Origin: Siphonobacter curvatus
Lineage (GTDB): Bacteria > Bacteroidota > Bacteroidia > Cytophagales > Spirosomataceae
Assembly (NCBI RefSeq): GCF_002943425.1
Contig: NZ_PTRA01000005.1
Coordinates: 124,001-188,000, forward strand
Direction of reading: 5' to 3'
DNA length: 64,000 nucleotides
Numbering within the stretch: position 1 is the first letter of the stretch; every line of letters begins with the position of its first letter. The notes beneath the pieces were generated by a model. It saw only the letters and a program-made list of their open reading frames with translations, did no database searches and was not told where the DNA came from. Made by a program: the position numbers and the translations under genes. Of the stretch, positions 41,377 through 50,609 are shown in pieces.

Positions 41377-43899
41377 ATGAACAAGCCTGGTCGAGATAAA
41401 GAACTTTCTGGTTTTATAGAGGTGAGGGGTGCTTCTGAGCATAATCTTAAAGCGGTAAACGTACGAATACCCCGCGATGCCCTGGTTGTATTTACGGGGA
41501 TTTCCGGGTCTGGAAAATCTTCACTGGCCTTTGGAACCCTGTATGCCGAAGCTCAGCGGAGGTATTTGGATTCGGTATCGCCCTACGCTCGGCGACTCTT
41601 CAATCAAATGCAGGTACCCAAGGTGGACCAGATTGATGGGTTACCCCCGGCCGTCGCTTTACAGCAACAACGCGGAACGGTCAGTACTCGCTCCTCGGTG
41701 GGCAGTATAACGACAATTGCCAACCTCTTACGGATGCTCTATTCCCGGGCTGGGGACTATCCAGAGGGACAGTCGATCATTTACGCGGAAGGATTTTCTC
41801 CTAACACACCCGAAGGAGCCTGTCCGCATTGCCATGGCTTAGGAAGAGTCTATGAAGTAACGGAGCGTTCGATGGTACCCGATGCATCCCTTACGATTCG
41901 GGAGCGGGCCATTGCGGCTTGGCCCCCGGCTTGGCAGGGTCAGAATCAACGTGATATTCTAACTACGCTAGGTTACGACGTTGATGTTCCCTGGAAAGAT
42001 TTACCCCAACAGACCCGGGATTGGATACTTTTTACCGAGGAGCAACCCGTAGTACCCGTGTATGCCAATCGTAGCCGGGAGGCAGTCCAGGAGGCCATTC
42101 GGAAAAAGCTCACGCCTGATTACATGGGTACGTTTACCAGTGCACAGCGTTACGTCATGCAGACCTTCGCCACTACGCAAAGCCCCTTGATGAAAAAGCG
42201 GGTGGCTCAATACATGCTCAGTAGTGAATGTAAGGTCTGCCAGGGCAAACGGCTTAAAAGGGAATCGTTAAGTGTAACCTTTGCTGGGTTGGATATTGCT
42301 GAGATGGGTCGCATTTCCTTAGAACAAATGGCTAATCTGTTCTCGGCGTTCCTTAAGGAAAAAAAGCCGCCCGAGTCAGACGTCCTATCCCCTGAAAAGC
42401 TAATAGTTGCGGATCGAATTGCCGAAGATCTGCTCGCCCGTCTTCGGGTGATTTTGGACTTAGGACTGGGGTATTTAACTCTTGAACGCACGACCCCTAC
42501 GCTATCGCCGGGCGAATTGCAAAGGTTACGTCTGGCTACCCAAGTGTATTCCAATTTATTTGGCGTCGTATACGTACTCGACGAACCTTCGGCGGGCCTT
42601 CATCCGGCCGACACCGAAGCCTTACTCCGAACCTTGGATCAACTGAAAGCAGCCGGAAATTCATTATTTGTCGTCGAGCATGAGCCTGAAGTGATTCAAC
42701 ACGCCGACTGGATTGTTGACGTAGGGCCCGCAGCGGGAGAGTCGGGTGGGCAAGTGCTCTATAGCGGACCACCAGCGGGGCTAAAAGACGTAGCTGCTTC
42801 TGTTACTAGAAACTATATTTTTGATGTCTTCAAGCTACCCCGTTACAATCGTCAGCCCGCCGGTTGGCTGAAATTAGCGGACGTCACCAGAAATAATCTG
42901 GATCATCTGGCCGTAGACTTTCCCTTAGGGGTGTTTACCTGCGTTACGGGTGTGTCTGGTTCTGGAAAAAGTAGCCTAGTCAGCCAGGTACTAGTGGACC
43001 TGGTCGCCACTGCTTTGGGCACCTCTTTAGCTGTGGCTACGGACGTTGAAGATGAAAATCCTTTAGAGCAACATACGGTTGAGACCTTAGGAGGTACGAT
43101 TACGGAGGGAATGTCATTCCTCAAGCGGTTAATTGTTGTGGATCAGAAACCGATTGGGAGAACGCCCCGATCAAATCTGGCTACGTATACGGGGCTTTTT
43201 GACGCGATTCGTAAATTGTTTGCGGCTACTAAAATGGCTAAAGCCAGAAAATATGACGCGGGCCGGTTTTCCTTTAACGTCGCAAAAGGCCGGTGTCCGC
43301 ACTGTCAGGGCGAGGGTTCAGTGATGGTTGAGTTACTATTCCTGCCCAGCGTTTATGCTCCCTGTCCTACCTGCCAGGGGAAAAGGTACAATCCGGAAAC
43401 GCTAGAAGTCAAATACAATGCCAAAGATATTGCTGACGTCTTAGCGATGACGGTCGATGAGGCCTTCACTTTTTTTAAGGATAATTCCTCCATCGCTCAT
43501 GGACTTGGGATCATTCGGGAAGTAGGCCTAGGGTACCTGCGTCTGGGGCAACCCGCTACGGAGCTTTCCGGAGGCGAGGCCCAACGCATTAAACTGGCCA
43601 CGGAGTTACAAAGACCTCAGCAGGGGAGTACGCTTTATATTCTGGATGAACCGACCACGGGACTACACCCGGCGGATATTGAAAAACTCATGATCCAATT
43701 GCATGGGTTAGTACAGGCTGGTAACACGGTCCTGGTCATTGAGCATGATATGAGTGTAGCAGCCGCTAGTGACTGGGTGATTGACATGGGGCCAGGAGCG
43801 GGTCATCAGGGCGGAAAGGTAGTGGCTCAAGGTGTACCTGAACGGGTGGCACAAAACGCTCACAGTCGCACGGCTCCCTATTTAGACCGTTATCTGTGA
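41377..43899 (+). CDS. UvrA paralogue (UvrA2-type ABC ATPase)
   Basis: An 840-residue excinuclease A-like protein with two ABC modules. Walker A motifs are GISGSGKSS (about 42-50) and GVSGSGKSS (about 525). ABC signatures are LSPGELQRLRLA and LSGGEAQRIKLA, and Walker B motifs are VYVLDEPSAGLHP and LYILDEPTTGLHP. Zinc-type cysteine pairs appear at CPHCHG/CKVCQG and CPHCQG/CPTCQG. It is about 100 residues shorter than housekeeping UvrA and fits the UvrA2 class, which often lacks the UvrB-binding region and is linked to tolerance of DNA-binding drugs. No uvrB or antibiotic gene cluster is adjacent. Confidence 0.9.
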   Translation: MNKPGRDKELSGFIEVRGASEHNLKAVNVRIPRDALVVFTGISGSGKSSLAFGTLYAEAQRRYLDSVSPYARRLFNQMQVPKVDQIDGLPPAVALQQQRGTVSTRSSVGSITTIANLLRMLYSRAGDYPEGQSIIYAEGFSPNTPEGACPHCHGLGRVYEVTERSMVPDASLTIRERAIAAWPPAWQGQNQRDILTTLGYDVDVPWKDLPQQTRDWILFTEEQPVVPVYANRSREAVQEAIRKKLTPDYMGTFTSAQRYVMQTFATTQSPLMKKRVAQYMLSSECKVCQGKRLKRESLSVTFAGLDIAEMGRISLEQMANLFSAFLKEKKPPESDVLSPEKLIVADRIAEDLLARLRVILDLGLGYLTLERTTPTLSPGELQRLRLATQVYSNLFGVVYVLDEPSAGLHPADTEALLRTLDQLKAAGNSLFVVEHEPEVIQHADWIVDVGPAAGESGGQVLYSGPPAGLKDVAASVTRNYIFDVFKLPRYNRQPAGWLKLADVTRNNLDHLAVDFPLGVFTCVTGVSGSGKSSLVSQVLVDLVATALGTSLAVATDVEDENPLEQHTVETLGGTITEGMSFLKRLIVVDQKPIGRTPRSNLATYTGLFDAIRKLFAATKMAKARKYDAGRFSFNVAKGRCPHCQGEGSVMVELLFLPSVYAPCPTCQGKRYNPETLEVKYNAKDIADVLAMTVDEAFTFFKDNSSIAHGLGIIREVGLGYLRLGQPATELSGGEAQRIKLATELQRPQQGSTLYILDEPTTGLHPADIEKLMIQLHGLVQAGNTVLVIEHDMSVAAASDWVIDMGPGAGHQGGKVVAQGVPERVAQNAHSRTAPYLDRYL

Positions 43900-43915
43900 T
43901 ACACGAGCTAAAAGA

Positions 43916-43955
43916 TGGTTACTACTACCCTAATGATGATGGGTAGTAGTAACCA
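43916..43955 (+). terminator. Hairpin terminator after the UvrA2 gene
   Basis: TGGTTACTACTACCC (43916-43930) is exactly complementary to 43941-43955 around a 10-base loop, 16 bases after the stop. No long T-run follows. Confidence 0.65.
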
Positions 43956-44217
43956 TTCAAACATTGATTTTCTTTTCCCAAAGTTTTCGATGCTAGCCAG
44001 TACCATTTAGTGAATGGGGGGCTTGGGTTTCGAGGCCGTCGTTTCCCGGATGAAAACCAATCCATCAAAATCCTCTCCCGCTCGAATGGCGAGAGGTTTG
44101 GGCTCCTGTCCATTCGACTAGGTTAAAACTATAGAGAAACATTGGAATCTATGACGCCCGCCCAATGTAGAAAGGTTTATTGCGTTAAGCGGGCTTTTCC
44201 ATATCCTAAGACTAATC
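43956..44217. other. Intergenic region with a small dyad
   Basis: Between the UvrA2 terminator and the convergent serine hydrolase. CCTCTCCCGCTCGAATGGCG with GAGAGG after it (about 44072-44096) forms a hairpin-like dyad. A 62-codon minus-strand frame across it has no protein-like composition and is probably a shadow of this repeat. Confidence 0.4.
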
Positions 44218-45315
44218 TCAGGGATACAGAATTTTTCGTACGCGGTCCATCGCCACCCGGTTATTGAAATTATCCATGTTTTGCAGGATGATGATGGTTT
44301 TTTTCGAATCGACGTGCCGATCGATGTAGTGAATATAGCCCGCCCAACTACCCGAATGACTAACGAGCTTTCCATAGGTCGGATCTTGTTTTAGCATCCA
44401 TCCAAAGCCATAATCTGTCGTCTGACCATTTAACAACGTAACGCCGCTGAATACTTCTTCTTTTTCCCGATCATTAATCAATCGATCCGAGTACAGGGAT
44501 TGGTCCCAGAGTAGTAAGTCCCGAACGCTGGAATTCACCGTACGATCTCCCGTAATTCCATCCAGAAAATACGTGAAGAACGTTTTGCCGTACGCATCCG
44601 GTTGCACTTTATGACCGGTACTATCAATCAGGTGACCTAGAGCATAGTTTTCAACCTTCTGGGGTTTATACCGGCTTTGGTATACCAGAGATCGCTTCAT
44701 GCCCAGGGGTTTAAAAATAGACAGGGCCAGAAAATCAGCGTAGGATTGATGCGATACCCGTTCAATGATGGTTCCCAGTAAAGCGTAATTGGTATTGCTG
44801 TAGTTGAATCGCTCGTTGGGCTGAAAAAGAACGGGCGGACGAACCTGGCCAAAGGCATTGATCAGATCGAGATTAGTGGCAAACTTGCTTTTGTCCCAGT
44901 GTTCAATAAAATAATCTGTATAGTCGGGCAGGCCACTGGTATGATGCAGGAGGTGCCGAATAGTAATCTTGTCATAACCAGCCAGTTCGGGCAGGTGTTT
45001 TGCGATCGGGTCATCGTAGTGGAGCTTGCCCTGTTTTTGGAGGAGGACAATGCCCATGGCCGTAAACGCTTTGGATAAAGAGGCTAGTTCAAAAACGGAT
45101 TCGGCATTCAACGGCCGACCCGATTGCTCATCCGCTTTGCCGTAGGATTTTTCAAAAATTGGAACGCCGTTCTCGGCAACCAGAACATTGCCATTAAACG
45201 ATCCCTGACGATACAATTCGGTAAACAGACTGTCCAGTTGAGCGGGTTTCGTTTGGCCAAGGCTTGGCAGACTCAGGCACATGAGCGTACTCATCAGCAG
45301 TAGCAGCTTTTGCAT
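44218..45315 (-). CDS. Serine hydrolase, class C beta-lactamase / DD-peptidase family
   Basis: A 365-residue secreted enzyme with a signal peptide (MQKLLLLMSTLMCLSLPSLG, cut near QTKPA). The active-site serine lies in SLSKAFTAMG (SxxK, about residue 85), followed by the YxN motif in RFNYSNTNYALLG (about 160-170) and an HSGSWAGY triad motif in place of KTG near 325. Proteins with this set include esterases, D-aminopeptidases and penicillin-binding proteins; resistance cannot be inferred. A 20-bp palindrome lies 51 bases upstream of the start and resembles one before the secreted gene at 19514. Confidence 0.88.
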   Translation of the reverse strand: MQKLLLLMSTLMCLSLPSLGQTKPAQLDSLFTELYRQGSFNGNVLVAENGVPIFEKSYGKADEQSGRPLNAESVFELASLSKAFTAMGIVLLQKQGKLHYDDPIAKHLPELAGYDKITIRHLLHHTSGLPDYTDYFIEHWDKSKFATNLDLINAFGQVRPPVLFQPNERFNYSNTNYALLGTIIERVSHQSYADFLALSIFKPLGMKRSLVYQSRYKPQKVENYALGHLIDSTGHKVQPDAYGKTFFTYFLDGITGDRTVNSSVRDLLLWDQSLYSDRLINDREKEEVFSGVTLLNGQTTDYGFGWMLKQDPTYGKLVSHSGSWAGYIHYIDRHVDSKKTIIILQNMDNFNNRVAMDRVRKILYP

Positions 45316-45366
45316 AAGGTAAGGATTTAGAAGGTTTAAGTGCTTGGTAGTAGCAAGGATACAAAG

Positions 45367-45408
45367 AAAAGGACGTAATAACTAAAAATTTAGTTATTAC
45401 GTCCTTTT
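45367..45408. promoter_or_regulatory. Perfect 20-bp palindrome upstream of the serine hydrolase gene
   Basis: AAAAGGACGTAATAACTAAA (45367-45386) is exactly complementary to 45389-45408, with only two bases between. The inner part ATAACTAAA/TTTAGTTAT is shared with 19558-19581. On the plus strand it ends in TTTT plus further T, so a terminator for plus-strand transcription cannot be excluded, but no plus-strand gene ends here. An operator is preferred. Confidence 0.6.
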
Positions 45409-45511
45409 AATTTTTCTCCGGATCTTTTTTAGAGTAGTAGTCTGGTTGGCAGACTATTGATAGCAGAACGTTTTGAAGCCTGTTAGATGGGATCCGGTGA
45501 CTGAACGCTAC

Positions 45512-47863
45512 TTACTGAGCCGAGGGTGGGGGTGTCTGCGTACCCCAGGTGGTGTTAGGCTGACTTCCCATTACGAAGGTTAGTTTACCTCCCCGCATCA
45601 GTTCGTCACGGTAGAGCCAGCAATGGGGAAGGTCTTTACCGTTGAATGTCGCTGACTGTACGTATACATTCGTTGCCGAATTATTTTTAGCCTCGATGCG
45701 GAGTTGTTTACCATTGCCCAGCCGAATCGTAGCCCGGTCAAAAGCGGGGCTTCCTAATTCAATGACGGGTTTTAAGTCCGTAAAACCTTTCACGTCAAAC
45801 AGGCCCAGGGAGGCCATGACGTACCATGAACCCAATTGGCCCTGATCTTCGTCCTGGCCGTACCCGTAGCCATGAATAGGCTCGGTACCGTAAAATTCAT
45901 CGCAGATGGCACGGGTCCATTTCTGGGTGAGCCAGGGTTTTCCGGAAAAATTGAAGAGCCAGCTCACGTGTAAATTGGGCTGATTGCCGTGGTTGTACAA
46001 CGACTTGATCCCCGCAAACGCATCGATTTCCTTTCCACCCCCAAAGCCATTTTTCTGAGCCGTGGTAAAAATGTCGTCGAGCCGGGTATTGAATTCGTCT
46101 TTACCGATTGCCTCAATCAGAGCTTTCGGATTTTGTGGAACGAAGAAGGTGTACTGGATGGCATTCCCTTCCTGAAAGCCCCGCCAGGGTTCAGAAGGGT
46201 CAAACGTGTCAATGAAGGTACCATCCGCTCGCTTGGGACGAACCAGTTTTTGCTTCGGTTCATACAGAAGTTTCCAGCCGTTGGAAAGCCGGATTAACTG
46301 TTCGTACTCGGGCTGCTTGCCCATGGCCCTGGCCAGTTGGGCCGCCGCAAACGTACTGAAACTATACTCCAGCGTATGGGAGGCCGAAAAATGAGAGCCG
46401 GTCGAATCGGTTTTGTCGGCATCGAGGTAGGGTACGTACCCTCGCTTCACGAACGCTTCCACGTCCAGCTTGCCCGAGCCAACGGGTCGGTTACGACCAC
46501 TTAATTCATTCGCCTGAATGGCTCGAAAGGCCAGATCAGTATCATAATCCCGGATGCCCGCCTGATAAGCGGCTGCAATGGCCAGACCCACGAAATTGGT
46601 CCCTACGCCCGACACGAAATTGCTATTGGCGATGCCGTCGCCAAACCAACCCCGTTCCTTATAAATTTCCAGCTGGGTATGGACAAAATCGCTGTACCGC
46701 TCCGGGTAGGAAAGAGCCCAGAGCTGCGTCAGATTCCAGTAGGCACCCCAGATGGCGTCGGTATTGTAAAAATTATGACTGAACTTCCCGTTTTTATCGC
46801 GGGGCAACTGGCCAATGGAGCCATCGTGCCGGGGAAAGGAGCCGTTTACGTCGTTAGCTACGCCGCGTCCGAGTAAGGCATGGAATAAGCCGGTGTAAAA
46901 TTTAACCTTGCTCACTTGATCGCCCTCAACGGCCAGCTTGCCTAACTCTTTTTGCCAGGTGTTCTTAGCCTTTTGCCGGGCTTTCTCAAACGAAAGGCCC
47001 GATGCCTCCGCGTCCAGGTTTGCCCTGGCGTTGGCAATGGAGGTATAGGATAATCCTATTTTCAATTCAATAGCCTCATTATCGCTGGTCGTGTACTCTA
47101 GGAAAAGCCCGGCTCCTTTACCCTGAGCCGTGTTGCGTTGAGCCTGAATTCCTGCTTCGGTGAAGGCACCTACCGACCGTGGAGCTTTGCTTACTTCGCC
47201 CCAGATGTACATGGAAATCAGTCCCTTTGGATCGTAAGTCTTTACGTACTTGGGGTAGGTAGTAACGAATCCTTCAAAGTGGGTCGCGTCGGTCATGCGT
47301 ACTTCGGCCTTCCTTACTTCGCCACTTTCGCCCTGTACATTTCCAATGTCGAGTATAATCCTTGACTGATCATGTTTAGGGAACGTGTAGCGGTGAAAAC
47401 CGACGTGCGTCGTAGCCGTCAGTTCCGCCGTAATCCGGTAATCGTCCAGCAAAACTTTGTAATAACCGGGTTCAGCCCGCTGATTTTTCCGGTCAAAACG
47501 GGAGCGGTAGCCGTTATCGGGGTTTTCCAGATCGCCTGGTTTTACTTTAAGGGATCCGGTTGCGGGCATCACGCTTACGCCACCGACCTGCCATTCGTGA
47601 AAATGCACAAAGCCTTCAATGGATTGATGCCGAGTGTCGTACCCCACGGCTTCCCAGCCCTGCTTGTTGCCGTAGTGCCCGTTGGTGGATGGAGCCAATT
47701 TAGCCATTCCGTGGGGTACAGCAGCGGGAGTATAGAAGAACCAGCGGCTGTGAGCTGTACCGATGTTGGGATCTACGTAACGGAGAACGTCTGGACGCCT
47801 GGCTGCACAAGAGGTTATTAGCACAGCCAGCAAAATGCTACTTAAAAGCTTCGCGTAATTCAT
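45512..47863 (-). CDS. GH92 family glycosidase (alpha-mannosidase-like lipoprotein)
   Basis: A 783-residue lipoprotein (signal ILLAVLITSCAARRP, lipobox Cys near 19). The N-terminal GH92 beta domain begins VLRYVDPNIGTAHSRWFFYT; the catalytic (alpha/alpha)6 domain carries DAIWGAYWNLTQLW, GNAIQYTFFVPQNP, NHGNQPNLHVSWLFNF and GYGYGQDEDQGQLGSWYVMA. The GH92 C-terminal motif is usually NEDCGQMSAWYV; here DEDQGQLGSWYV keeps the acidic residues but differs around them. GH92 enzymes are exo-acting calcium-dependent alpha-mannosidases. It is monocistronic and 8.7 kb from the SusCD operon, so a functional link is not shown. Confidence 0.85.
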   Translation of the reverse strand: MNYAKLLSSILLAVLITSCAARRPDVLRYVDPNIGTAHSRWFFYTPAAVPHGMAKLAPSTNGHYGNKQGWEAVGYDTRHQSIEGFVHFHEWQVGGVSVMPATGSLKVKPGDLENPDNGYRSRFDRKNQRAEPGYYKVLLDDYRITAELTATTHVGFHRYTFPKHDQSRIILDIGNVQGESGEVRKAEVRMTDATHFEGFVTTYPKYVKTYDPKGLISMYIWGEVSKAPRSVGAFTEAGIQAQRNTAQGKGAGLFLEYTTSDNEAIELKIGLSYTSIANARANLDAEASGLSFEKARQKAKNTWQKELGKLAVEGDQVSKVKFYTGLFHALLGRGVANDVNGSFPRHDGSIGQLPRDKNGKFSHNFYNTDAIWGAYWNLTQLWALSYPERYSDFVHTQLEIYKERGWFGDGIANSNFVSGVGTNFVGLAIAAAYQAGIRDYDTDLAFRAIQANELSGRNRPVGSGKLDVEAFVKRGYVPYLDADKTDSTGSHFSASHTLEYSFSTFAAAQLARAMGKQPEYEQLIRLSNGWKLLYEPKQKLVRPKRADGTFIDTFDPSEPWRGFQEGNAIQYTFFVPQNPKALIEAIGKDEFNTRLDDIFTTAQKNGFGGGKEIDAFAGIKSLYNHGNQPNLHVSWLFNFSGKPWLTQKWTRAICDEFYGTEPIHGYGYGQDEDQGQLGSWYVMASLGLFDVKGFTDLKPVIELGSPAFDRATIRLGNGKQLRIEAKNNSATNVYVQSATFNGKDLPHCWLYRDELMRGGKLTFVMGSQPNTTWGTQTPPPSAQ

Positions 47864-48182
47864 TCGTGATTCAATAAAAACAAGCGGGCAATCGCCCTTT
47901 TGAGGTCGTATACGTTACGAGAGCGAAATTCAATCGGACGAGCTTATTCGCCTTCGTATGCTTTTCGATTGGGTTAGCGTAGGTTGCCGATCAGAAGGCA
48001 GACTTACACCGCAGGCCGAAATTGCAAAGAAATGCTTAGGATTCGTCTATTGATATACGTAAATGCGAAGCGAAAGCTGGATGGGTTAGGGATATACGTT
48101 TATTCCAATTACGCGGAAGCTCATACTTTCAAATGATTAGTTACTAGAACAGGAGGCTGATAGTGAACCGTTTATCAGAAAA
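47864..48182. other. Intergenic region, nothing recognised
   Basis: About 320 bases upstream of the GH92 gene on its strand. It must contain the GH92 promoter, but I see no clear box, palindrome or frame. Confidence 0.4.
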
Positions 48183-48226
48183 ATAGTCCAGAGCGAGGGT
48201 ACAAGAACCGCCTCGCTCTGGACTAT
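48183..48226 (-). terminator. Hairpin terminator after the SDR pair
   Basis: ATAGTCCAGAGCGAGG (48183-48198) is exactly complementary to 48211-48226 with a 12-base loop, 57 bases beyond the minus-strand SDR stop. Confidence 0.7.
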
Positions 48227-48283
48227 AAAAAGGTTCAATACCACAGGAGAGAGAGACTGGAAAGTCCTTTTCCTAATGTTCTA

Positions 48284-49285
48284 TCAATGAATGGTAAAGG
48301 AGACGCCCGTCCAGTTTTCGGTTAATTTCCATAATCGCCGGGCATTGGCTTCATCTAATGAATAGGGTTGTACGCCACGCATGGGAGAAGCATCCGTAGC
48401 TAAATCAGCAACTTCTACATCTTCGCAATACACACCTCCCAGCTGATCCAGCAAGGGGCTGGTCGCACACCAAACCGTTGTCGCTGCTCCTTGTGGAATG
48501 CTTTTAAGCGAGTCGATGACTTCCGCAATGGGATTGCCCTGCTCATCGTAAAAGCCCAGTTGCTGGAGTATTTCCAAGGGTGCTTCGCGGGTCAATTCCG
48601 TTCCCCAGATATTACCCGGGTGAAGCGAGTAACTCCTTACCCCGAAGGATTTCGCCCGATTATCCAATTCAAGAGAAAATAAGTTGAGGGCAGATTTGGA
48701 TTGCCCGTAGGCCTGTAAGGTTTCATAATTCCGGCGATCAAAGTTTGGATCGTCGAAATTGAAAGGGGCAAAATGGTGCCCTAATGAAGAAACATTAACG
48801 ACCCGAGCTCCGTCCGCTTGTTTGAGAGCATCCCACAAACGGGCCGTTAGCTGGAATGTAGCCAAATAATTGACCGCTAATTGCGATTCAAAACCTCTGG
48901 AATCCCGGCGTAAGGGGACAAACATGATTCCAGCGTTATTGATGAGCAAATGCAGGGGTCTACCCGAGGCGATAAATTGGGCGGCAAAACGATCAATAGA
49001 GTTCGGATCGATTAAATCGAGTGCTTCAATTTCGACATTCGCAAGTCCTTTCAGATTCTGCTTGGCCTTTGCCACATCTCTGGCTGGTACGATAACGGTG
49101 GCTCCCGCCTGCGACAGCGTTTTCACCGTTTCTAAACCGATTCCCGTATTGCCACCCGTGACGATGGCGACTTGACCCTCAAGGTCAATTCCTTTGATAA
49201 CCTCTTGTGTGGTAGAGGCAGCAGTAAAGCCGGAACCGATAGGCTTTTGTAACGCTCCTGCGTCATTCGTTTGGGACGTTTCCAT
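48284..49285 (-). CDS. SDR family oxidoreductase, retinol-dehydrogenase-like
   Basis: A protein of about 333 residues related to the retinol dehydrogenase / WW-domain oxidoreductase branch of SDRs, longer than classical SDRs. Motifs are GGNTGIGLETVKTL (cofactor loop, about 42-55), NNAGIM, the catalytic VNVSSLGHH and YGQSKSALN (Tyr, Lys), and a long substrate loop containing LHPGNIWGTELTRE. The ATG at 49285 (METSQTNDAG) is preferred to an upstream start at 49324. It lies after the SDR at 49394 in the same direction and is probably co-transcribed with it. Confidence 0.88.
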   Translation of the reverse strand: METSQTNDAGALQKPIGSGFTAASTTQEVIKGIDLEGQVAIVTGGNTGIGLETVKTLSQAGATVIVPARDVAKAKQNLKGLANVEIEALDLIDPNSIDRFAAQFIASGRPLHLLINNAGIMFVPLRRDSRGFESQLAVNYLATFQLTARLWDALKQADGARVVNVSSLGHHFAPFNFDDPNFDRRNYETLQAYGQSKSALNLFSLELDNRAKSFGVRSYSLHPGNIWGTELTREAPLEILQQLGFYDEQGNPIAEVIDSLKSIPQGAATTVWCATSPLLDQLGGVYCEDVEVADLATDASPMRGVQPYSLDEANARRLWKLTENWTGVSFTIH

Positions 49286-49393
49286 ATTTTCAGAGTCTAT
49301 AGCAAGGCAAAAGTTGACAGCCAACTTTTGCCTTGGAAATGATAATCAGGTTATAGTACCACCCTTGACTTAAAGCCGGGCGGAGCTACCCGT

Positions 49394-50149
49394 TTACAGA
49401 CCGTAAATACCACCCGAAACGGAGATTTTTTCACCCGTAATCCAGGCCGCATCGTCAGAAGCGAGGAATACCGCTACGCGGGCAATGTCTTCGGGCTGCC
49501 CGATGCGACCCAGTGGGGTATGAGCAATGAGGTTCTTCTCGAAATCACTGCCGCTAAAGCCCGCCGCATGGGTGCCCTCCGTTTCTACTGAACCGGGCAG
49601 AATGGAGTTGATGCGGATCTTTCGTCCGGCAAATTCCTTGGACAAGGCAATGGTAAGAGCATCTAGAGCCGTTTTGGTGGCCGAATAGACGGAGCCCATC
49701 GGTATGGGCATGCGGCTGGCACCGGAACTGATGTTAAGAATGCTACCTCCCTCCTCACCAAACAGTTTCAACGATTCCTGAATGGTAAGAATGGAACCTA
49801 GTACATTGATGTTAAACTGTTGCTGAAACGTTTCGGCGGAGACCTGTTCGATAGGCTCGTAGATGTAAATCCCCGCATTATTAACCAGAATGTCCAGCCT
49901 ACCGAACGCCTCTTTAGTTGCTTCAAACAGTCTTTTCACATCGGCTGGGTTGGATACATCGCCTTGTACAGCAATGGCGGTACCACCGCTAGCGGTGATG
50001 GCCTGAACCACCTGGTCTGCCCCGGCCTTACTGGAGGCATAGTTTACGACTACTTTAGCTCCTTCTGCCGCAAAATAGGTAGCTATGGAGGCACCGATAC
50101 CTTTGGAAGCACCCGTCACGAGGGCCACTTTGTTCATTAACTTACTCAT
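49394..50149 (-). CDS. Classical SDR, glucose/3-oxoacyl reductase type
   Basis: A 251-residue classical SDR with GASKGIGASIATYF (cofactor), NNAGIYIYEP, NISSGASRMPIP (catalytic Ser), YSATKTALDALT (Tyr and Lys) and WITGEKISVSGG. It is the first gene of a two-SDR unit and diverges from the HxlR regulator at 50256. The intergenic DNA carries five or six copies of GTAAC, probably operator repeats. The substrate is unknown. Confidence 0.9.
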   Translation of the reverse strand: MSKLMNKVALVTGASKGIGASIATYFAAEGAKVVVNYASSKAGADQVVQAITASGGTAIAVQGDVSNPADVKRLFEATKEAFGRLDILVNNAGIYIYEPIEQVSAETFQQQFNINVLGSILTIQESLKLFGEEGGSILNISSGASRMPIPMGSVYSATKTALDALTIALSKEFAGRKIRINSILPGSVETEGTHAAGFSGSDFEKNLIAHTPLGRIGQPEDIARVAVFLASDDAAWITGEKISVSGGIYGL

Positions 50150-50204
50150 GGTTACTGCTCATTTATTGTTTGAGCAGCAAAGCTAGAGCGGCTTGATTTA
50201 TTTT

Positions 50205-50253
50205 AGTAACTTTGTAACTAAAAGTAACAGTTACCCTAAAGTAACTAAGTAAC
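50205..50253. promoter_or_regulatory. Cluster of GTAAC repeats between SDR and HxlR genes
   Basis: GTAAC occurs at 50206, 50214, 50224, 50241 and 50249 on the plus strand and inverted as GTTAC at 50230. This makes dyads such as GTAACT/AGTTAC (50214-50235) and AGTTAC/GTAACT (50229-50246). The cluster ends 2 bases before the HxlR ATG. It is a likely multi-site operator for that HxlR protein. Confidence 0.65.
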
Positions 50254-50255
50254 GT

Positions 50256-50609
50256 ATGACGTGTGTACCCCGTAAAAGCGACGAACACAAAAAAGAGATG
50301 CGGGCAGTGCAGGACTGCATGGACGTACTCAATGGAAAGTGGAAAATTGCCATTATTTCATCCATTTGCTATTACAGCAAAAGGAGATTTTCGGACATTC
50401 TAAACGACGTGGACGGGATCTCGAACAAAATGCTGAGCAAGGAACTCAAAGAGCTGGAAATCAATCAGCTCGTCAAGCGAACGGTGCTGGATACCCAGCC
50501 GGTAACCGTACAGTATGAACTGACCGATCACGGCTGGTCGCTGAGGACCATCATTGAGAACCTGACGAACTGGGGCATCGAGCACCGGAAGAAGATTTTT
50601 GAAAGCTAA
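50256..50609 (+). CDS. HxlR family transcriptional regulator
   Basis: A 117-residue winged-helix regulator: CMDVLNGKWKIAIISSICYY, RRFSDILNDVDGISNKMLSK, the wing LDTQPVTVQYELTDHG and the C-terminal IIENLTNWGIEHRKKIFES. Cysteines at residues 3 and 21 could sense electrophiles; this is inferred from the YodB/HypR group. It is a close relative of the protein at 21273 and diverges from two SDR genes, its likely targets, across the GTAAC cluster. Confidence 0.9.
   Translation: MTCVPRKSDEHKKEMRAVQDCMDVLNGKWKIAIISSICYYSKRRFSDILNDVDGISNKMLSKELKELEINQLVKRTVLDTQPVTVQYELTDHGWSLRTIIENLTNWGIEHRKKIFES

Noticed and set aside
41197-41442. 81-codon minus-strand frame
   Set aside because: It overlaps the start of the UvrA2 gene on the opposite strand and has no family features.
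43925-44113. 62-codon minus-strand frame
   Set aside because: It crosses the UvrA2 terminator and a small dyad; the apparent peptide mirrors the repeat.
44218-45315. Beta-lactamase resistance gene
   Set aside because: SxxK and YxN motifs are shared by many esterases and peptidases; the HSG motif and sequence do not single out a beta-lactamase.
29628-47863. SusCD operon and GH92 gene as one polysaccharide utilisation locus
   Set aside because: They are 8.7 kb apart with unrelated genes and both orientations between them; no shared regulatory motif was seen.
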